A stretch of 8,194 nt of DNA from CAURNT01 sp963526495 (GTDB lineage Bacteria; Fusobacteriota; Fusobacteriia; Fusobacteriales; Leptotrichiaceae): assembly GCA_963526495.1 (NCBI GenBank), contig CAURNT010000038.1, positions 1-8,194 on the forward strand, read 5' to 3'. Both the position numbers and the translations under genes were made by a program. Position 1 is the stretch's first letter, and each line of letters begins with the position of its first letter. The notes under the pieces are model-generated. The model saw only the letters and a program-made list of their open reading frames with translations, made no database searches and was not told where the DNA came from. Shown here piece by piece: positions 6,926 through 8,194 of this stretch.

Positions 6926-6931
6926 ATCATA
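6926..6931 (-). promoter_or_regulatory. Possible -10 box for the small acidic protein gene
   Basis: TATGAT on the minus strand would start a transcript near 6919 with a leader of about 16 nt. No convincing -35 box sits 16-18 nt upstream, and this spacer is almost pure A+T, so chance matches are common. Confidence 0.3.
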
Positions 6932-6998
6932 ATTATTATTAAAAATAAACATTAATTATATATATTATATTAATAATAAATATATATTGATGTAATTA

Positions 6999-7026
6999 TT
7001 GTATTTTATGAAAATTTAGGTATACT
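6999..7026 (+). promoter_or_regulatory. Probable promoter for the ABC transporter gene
   Basis: TTGTAT (6999-7004) and TATACT (7021-7026) are separated by 16 nt, placing the start near 7033 just before an AAAGGAG ribosome binding site. The surrounding spacer (about 6916-7020) is nearly all A+T and could also supply UP-element-like contacts. I see no clear operator repeat in it. Confidence 0.6.
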
Positions 7027-7052
7027 ATATTAAAGGAAAGGAGTAGTTATAT

Positions 7053-8194
7053 ATGAAAAATATTTTTATAAAACTTCTATATAAAGAAAAAATGAAATTT
7101 ATTAACATATTTATTTTAAATGCTTTTGAAGTTTTTCTTATGTTATTTAGATCATTGCTGATTATATATTTATTTAATACAATTAGAGATAAAAATATTC
7201 AAGAATTTTTAAAGTTGTTGTTATTATTTGTTTTGGTTAATATTATTAGGATAATAATTTCTAAATTTAATAGATTCTATTCTTTTGTTTCTAAAGAAAA
7301 AATATTTGAATCACTATATATTATATTATTAGAAAAAAGTAATCTAAAAAGTAAAGATGATATTTCAGATAAACAAACTTCATGGTTACTAAATGATTTG
7401 GAAATTTTGAAAGTTAGATTTTTTGATGAAGTTAATTCATTAGAAAAAAATATTTTATTTATAATATTTTCTATTATTACACTATTTTTCATAAATAAAA
7501 CTTTATTACTTGTTTCTATGTGTATAATAATTTCAATTACTATACTTTCAAGAAAGTTTAATGATATATATGAAAAGGCATTAACTAAGTTTACTATATT
7601 TAATGATGGGAATATAAAGGAAATTAGTAATGTAATATCAAACATTAATGTATTTAAAATGTTTAATAGGTATGAAAAATCAAAGACTTTAGTAAATGAA
7701 AAATTGAGAGATTATTTTAATGAGAATAATAACTTTAAGAAGATTGAACTTAAAATAATGGGTGGAGTTGGATTCTTATCAGTAGCCTCACAGATTTTAA
7801 TATTATCTTTTGCTTCTTTTTTAGTTTTAATGGGACAAATATCTATTGGTGTCATATTGGCAGTAGGAGAGATATGTGGTGAGTTATCTAATAACATAGG
7901 AGTAATGTTAAGATCTTTAGCAGATGTTTATTCTTCAATTAATTTATTTAAAAAGTATGATGAGTATATACAAAATGAAATAAAAAAAGAGTATTTATCT
8001 ACAAAAGTTGAAACTTTAAATTTAAATGATGTGTGTTTAAGATTTGAAGATAGAAAATATTTTGAAAATTTTTATCATGAATTTAAAAAGGGAAAGAAAT
8101 ATATAGTAATAGGTGATTCAGGTAGTGGAAAATCAACTTTAGTTAAGATGTTAATAGGTTTAATAAATCCTAGTTCTGGAAATGTATATATAAA
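7053..8194 (+). CDS. ABC transporter, fused permease/ATPase (exporter type), 3' end beyond the window
   Basis: The frame is open from ATG 7053 (AAAGGAG at 7037-7043, 9-nt spacer) to the window edge, giving 380 codons without a stop. The first 290 residues or so form an exporter-type membrane domain with about six hydrophobic segments (roughly 15-42, 52-70, 134-149, 150-165, 238-260, 264-285) separated by charged cytoplasmic loops. From about 320 the nucleotide-binding domain begins (T-L-N-L-N-D-V strand), with a canonical Walker A, GDSGSGKST, at 354-362, followed by L-I-G-L-I-N-P-S-S-G-x-V-Y. The signature motif, Walker B and H-loop would lie past the edge. This layout is that of a type IV (ABCB/MsbA-like) half-transporter acting as a dimer in the inner membrane. 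The substrate cannot be told: no peptidase C39 domain precedes the membrane domain, and a partner half-transporter may follow. Confidence 0.88.
   Translation, partial: MKNIFIKLLYKEKMKFINIFILNAFEVFLMLFRSLLIIYLFNTIRDKNIQEFLKLLLLFVLVNIIRIIISKFNRFYSFVSKEKIFESLYIILLEKSNLKSKDDISDKQTSWLLNDLEILKVRFFDEVNSLEKNILFIIFSIITLFFINKTLLLVSMCIIISITILSRKFNDIYEKALTKFTIFNDGNIKEISNVISNINVFKMFNRYEKSKTLVNEKLRDYFNENNNFKKIELKIMGGVGFLSVASQILILSFASFLVLMGQISIGVILAVGEICGELSNNIGVMLRSLADVYSSINLFKKYDEYIQNEIKKEYLSTKVETLNLNDVCLRFEDRKYFENFYHEFKKGKKYIVIGDSGSGKSTLVKMLIGLINPSSGNVYI

Noticed and set aside
6951..6974. AT-rich partial inverted repeat flanked by ATTAAT in the divergent spacer, a possible operator.
   Set aside because: Only the self-complementary ATTAAT ends match. 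The interior does not pair, and such patterns are expected by chance in sequence made almost wholly of A and T.
7277..7897. Minus-strand open frames opposite the ABC transporter gene.
   Set aside because: The plus strand is a continuous transporter frame with a Walker A, and the minus frames are shadows without recognisable motifs.

Overview
This is very AT-rich bacterial DNA with short intergenic gaps, strong AGGAG-type ribosome binding sites and sigma-70-like promoters. A class A penicillin-binding protein shows that the organism makes a peptidoglycan wall. Composition plus gene style suggest a Fusobacteriota member of the Leptotrichiaceae type (Sneathia/Streptobacillus/Leptotrichia). That assignment is an inference; a low-GC Firmicute cannot be excluded from the sequence alone.

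Layout. (1) Bases 25-2587 hold two tightly coupled genes (4-nt gap) that together look like one CheA chemotaxis kinase cut in two and stored in reverse order. The first gene (491 aa) matches the dimerization, ATPase and CheW-like regions of CheA. The second (360 aa) matches the Hpt and P2-like N-terminal region. Both keep the fold-level pattern but have lost the residues needed for phosphotransfer: the HxxKG histidine, the N-box Asn and the glycine-rich ATP boxes. This is the most interesting part of the window. (2) A good promoter at 2589-2617 starts an operon of rph (RNase PH), rlmN (radical-SAM methyltransferase for 23S rRNA and tRNA) and a 663-aa bifunctional class A penicillin-binding protein. 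rlmN and the PBP gene overlap by 17 nt. The operon ends at a hairpin terminator at 6378-6406 that is symmetric enough to work in both directions. (3) On the minus strand, a small acidic unknown protein (6565-6903, probable TTG start) lies upstream of tRNA-Thr(UGU) at 6445-6520. The tRNA has its own near-consensus promoter whose -35 box lies 1 nt beyond the stop codon of the small gene. (4) After an extremely AT-rich divergent spacer, a plus-strand gene for an exporter-type ABC transporter (membrane domain fused to ATPase) begins at 7053 and runs off the window shortly after its Walker A motif.

How the genes relate: rph, rlmN and the PBP gene are housekeeping genes for RNA processing, ribosome modification and wall synthesis. 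They share a transcript but no obvious pathway. The CheA-like pair is clearly more AT-rich than that operon, consistent with faster divergence. It probably forms a non-catalytic scaffold or a signalling remnant, and any partners would lie to the left of the window. No stretch over 300 bases lacks a gene, and I saw no CRISPR array, insertion sequence or integrase.
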